A stretch of 64,000 bases of DNA, from positions 3,069,920-3,133,919 of the forward strand of contig NZ_SJOM01000007.1 of NCBI RefSeq assembly GCF_004762045.1. The letters are read 5' to 3'. Position numbers and translations under genes: made by a program. Each line of letters opens with the position of its first letter. The first letter of the stretch is position 1. The notes below the pieces were generated by a model that saw nothing but the letters and a program-made list of their open reading frames with translations, did not search any database and was not told the DNA's origin. Source of the stretch: Mycobacterium sp. DL99. Its GTDB lineage: Bacteria > Actinomycetota > Actinomycetes > Mycobacteriales > Mycobacteriaceae. Positions 62,022 to 64,000 of the stretch are shown in pieces.

Positions 62022-64000
62022 CCACTACCGTGCTCGCGTATTTGCCCAGCCCGTCACAGGGCGTCTGGCATCTGGGGCCGGTGCCGATCCGCGCTTACGC
62101 GCTCTGCATCATCGTGGGCATCATCGCCGCGCTGATGATCGGCGACCGGCGTTGGCAGGCGCGGGGCGGGCAAGCCGGCGTCATCTATGACATCGCCTTG
62201 TGGGCAGTGCCTTTCGGTCTCGTCGGTGGTCGGCTGTACCACGTCATGACGGACTGGACCACGTATTTCGGACCCACCGGCAAGGGGCTCGGTGCCGCAT
62301 TCCAGGTGTGGCAGGGCGGCCTGGGAATCTGGGGCGCCGTCGCACTGGGTGGTGTCGGAGCCTGGATCGGGTGCCGTTCGCACGGGATACCGCTGCCGGC
62401 CTTCGGCGACGCGATCGCGCCCGGGATCATCCTGGCCCAGGCCATCGGCCGGCTCGGAAACTATTTCAACCAGGAGCTGTACGGCGGCGATACCACGCTG
62501 CCGTGGGGCCTGGAGATCTACAAGCGGGTGAATTCCCTCGGCGAGGCGGACTATCTCAACGGAGTGTCCACCGGCGAGGTGGAGCGGGTCGTACATCCCA
62601 CATTCCTGTACGAGTTGCTGTGGAACCTATTGATTTTCGCGCTGCTGATCTGGGCCGACCGCAAGTTCAAACTCGGCCACGGCCGGCTGTTCGCGCTCTA
62701 TGTGGCCGGCTACTGTGCGGGCCGATTCCTGGTCGAATTGATGCGCTCTGATCCGGCAACCGAGTTCGCCGGTATTCGCGTCAACACGTTTACCTCGACC
62801 TTCGTGTTCATCGGCGCCGTCGTCTACATCATGCTGGCGAGCAAGGGCCGAGAAGACCCGGCGACCTTGGCGGGCAAGAGCGACGAGGACGAGTCGACGG
62901 CCGATGAGCTCGGCAAGGAGCTTGTCGCCGCAGCGGCGACCTCCGGTGTTGTTGCGGCCGCCGCGGTGGCCGGACAAGACGACGACGAGGATGCCGACCA
63001 CATGCATCCCGACGAGGTCGGCGCCAGCGAGGACGACGGAGCCGAAGCTGCCGCGGCAATCGAACTGAAGGCGATCGCTACCGAGCCGGACGACGAGTCC
63101 GAGGAAACCGAAGGCGAGGCCGAAGCCGAATCCGAGGAAGCCGGTGAGGCTGAGGACGCTGAGTCTGTCGAGTCGGCGGAGGCCGACGAGGAAGCTGAAG
63201 CAGAAACGGGCGAGGAGCCCGAGGATGCCGAAGCCGAAGCTGACGTCACTGAAGAGGCCGTAGAGGAGGCTGAGCCCGAGGCGGAGACTGAATCCGACGC
63301 CGATGAGGAAGCTGAGTCTGTCGAGTCGGTGGAGGCCGGTGAAGCAGTCGAGGCTGAAGCACTGGTAGCGGATGACGCCGAGGCCGAGGCCGACGAGGAA
63401 GCTGAAGCAGAAGTGGGCGAGGAGCCCGAGGATGCTGAAGCCGAAGCTGACGTCACTGAAGAGGCCGTAGAAGAGGCTGAGCCCGAGGCGGAGACCGAAT
63501 CCGACGACGAGTCGATCGAGGCTGAAACGGCGGACGAGGCAGACAGTGGTGACGATGCCGAGTCTGTCGAGTCGGTGGAGGCCGGTGAAGCAGTCGAGGC
63601 TGAAGCACTGGAAGCGGATGACTCCGAGGCCGAGGCCGAAATCGAGGCCGACGAGGAAGCCGAAGCAGAAGTGGTCGAGGAGTCCGAGTCGGCTACCGGC
63701 GACGAGTCCGAGGACGCCGAAGGCGAGGCTGCCGCAGATTCCGAGGAAGCTGCCGACGAGGTCGCCGCTGAGGAATCCGCCGATGAGCCCGAAGGTGTTG
63801 AAGCTGAGGCCGACGTCACGGAAGAGGCCCTAGACGAGGTTGAGGCCCCGGTCGAGGCTGAAACGGCGGACGACGCCGACGGCGGTGACGAAGCTGTTGA
63901 GTCCTCGACCGCCGATGAGCCCGAGCCGGATGAGGCCGCGGTAGGCGAGAATCAAGCCGAACCCGAAGCCGAAGCCGAAGCCGAAGAGAGCGACAAGGCG
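62018..64000 (+). CDS. lgt: Prolipoprotein diacylglyceryl transferase with long acidic tail (3' end outside window)
   Basis: The frame runs 661 codons to the window edge without a stop. Residues 1-277 form the membrane enzyme that attaches diacylglycerol to prolipoprotein cysteines: [33 protein letters not shown], and the signature [17 protein letters not shown] with its Arg and Asn. The position matched by E. coli His103 (SFHGG) is Trp here (GIWGA), as recalled for M. tuberculosis. From residue 280 a low-complexity Glu/Ala/Asp tail of more than 380 residues begins. The TTG at 62018 overlaps the trpA stop; GTG 62030 is an alternative start. The gene ends the trp operon. Confidence 0.94.
   Translation, partial: MTTTVLAYLPSPSQGVWHLGPVPIRAYALCIIVGIIAALMIGDRRWQARGGQAGVIYDIALWAVPFGLVGGRLYHVMTDWTTYFGPTGKGLGAAFQVWQGGLGIWGAVALGGVGAWIGCRSHGIPLPAFGDAIAPGIILAQAIGRLGNYFNQELYGGDTTLPWGLEIYKRVNSLGEADYLNGVSTGEVERVVHPTFLYELLWNLLIFALLIWADRKFKLGHGRLFALYVAGYCAGRFLVELMRSDPATEFAGIRVNTFTSTFVFIGAVVYIMLASKGREDPATLAGKSDEDESTADELGKELVAAAATSGVVAAAAVAGQDDDEDADHMHPDEVGASEDDGAEAAAAIELKAIATEPDDESEETEGEAEAESEEAGEAEDAESVESAEADEEAEAETGEEPEDAEAEADVTEEAVEEAEPEAETESDADEEAESVESVEAGEAVEAEALVADDAEAEADEEAEAEVGEEPEDAEAEADVTEEAVEEAEPEAETESDDESIEAETADEADSGDDAESVESVEAGEAVEAEALEADDSEAEAEIEADEEAEAEVVEESESATGDESEDAEGEAAADSEEAADEVAAEESADEPEGVEAEADVTEEALDEVEAPVEAETADDADGGDEAVESSTADEPEPDEAAVGENQAEPEAEAEAEESDKA
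63119..64000 (+). repeat. Imperfect in-frame repeats coding the acidic Lgt tail
   Basis: Long imperfect repeats with spacings that are multiples of 3. A block beginning GAAGCTGAAGCAGAA recurs at 63191 and 63398 (207 bp apart). GAGTCTGTCGAGTCGG recurs at 63161, 63314 and 63560. The encoded protein is almost only E, A, D, S, V, T and G, so it should be disordered and highly negative. Such repeats are prone to length variation. Confidence 0.85.

Noticed and set aside
62824..63819. Serine/alanine-rich 331-residue frame antisense to lgt
   Set aside because: It is the reverse complement of GAG/GAA/GCC-rich tail codons; low-complexity artefact with no promoter or ribosome-binding site.

Overview
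The window is a compact, high-GC chromosomal segment from a mycobacterium, most likely a rapid grower (Mycolicibacterium-like). Gene order follows the Mycobacterium tuberculosis Rv1536-Rv1614 region: ileS, dinB/dinX, ansA, lspA, rluD-like, dnaE1, ilvA, treZ/treY/treX, bioA/F/D, bioB, nadA/B/C, the his operon, the trp operon and lgt. Starts are often GTG. Many genes have a TANNNT-like -10 box 6-9 nt before the start codon, the usual mycobacterial leaderless arrangement. Genus and synteny are judged from recalled gene order and protein resemblance; no database search was run.

Layout. 1-9.5 kb: the 3' end of ileS, a small S4 RNA-binding protein, DNA polymerase IV, two tandem secreted paralogues, asparaginase, the lspA-rluD-like-rarD cluster, a DGPF protein coupled to an ECF42-type sigma factor, and a TetR regulator. 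9.6-20.4 kb: dnaE1, then accessory genes (PPOX protein with divergent MerR regulator, F420-type LLM oxidoreductase, LCM-type methyltransferase, SRPBCC protein, LpqH-like lipoprotein), ilvA, and an MFS exporter with divergent HxlR regulator. 20.4-28.7 kb: the glycogen-to-trehalose operon behind a membrane O-acyltransferase. 28.8-35.5 kb: a biotin locus (bioA, bioF, bioD, bioQ, bioB, bsaP) with two copies of a BioQ operator cassette. 35.5-41.1 kb: a lipase, then NrtR facing nadABC across an NrtR palindrome. 41.1-43.6 kb: small accessory genes, including two strong back-to-back hairpins. 43.7-50.1 kb: hisDCBHA-impA-hisFI, almost all with overlapping start/stop codons. 50.3-56.4 kb: genes that interrupt the M. 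tuberculosis-like order between hisI and bcp: a gamma-class adenine-N6 methyltransferase overlapping a candidate nuclease, an orphan ABC ATPase with an FCD-type GntR regulator, and leuA preceded by a leucine leader peptide and alternative hairpins. 56.3-64 kb: a Bcp peroxiredoxin, then trpE-(Trp-associated membrane protein)-trpC-trpB-trpA-lgt. The window ends inside the long acidic tail of Lgt.

How the genes work together. Histidine and tryptophan synthesis are linked through hisA, which is of PriA type and in this genus also supplies the missing TrpF activity. Biotin and NAD synthesis each carry their own repressor and operator. lspA and lgt, two enzymes of lipoprotein maturation, both carry long acidic C-terminal tails. 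No tRNA, rRNA, CRISPR array, IS element or prophage was seen, and no stretch over 300 bases lacks a gene. The most unusual items are the methyltransferase/nuclease pair, the leuA attenuator, the duplicated biotin operator cassette, mini-ORF relays at the hisD/hisC and trpC/trpB junctions, and a possible CTG start for the ECF sigma gene.
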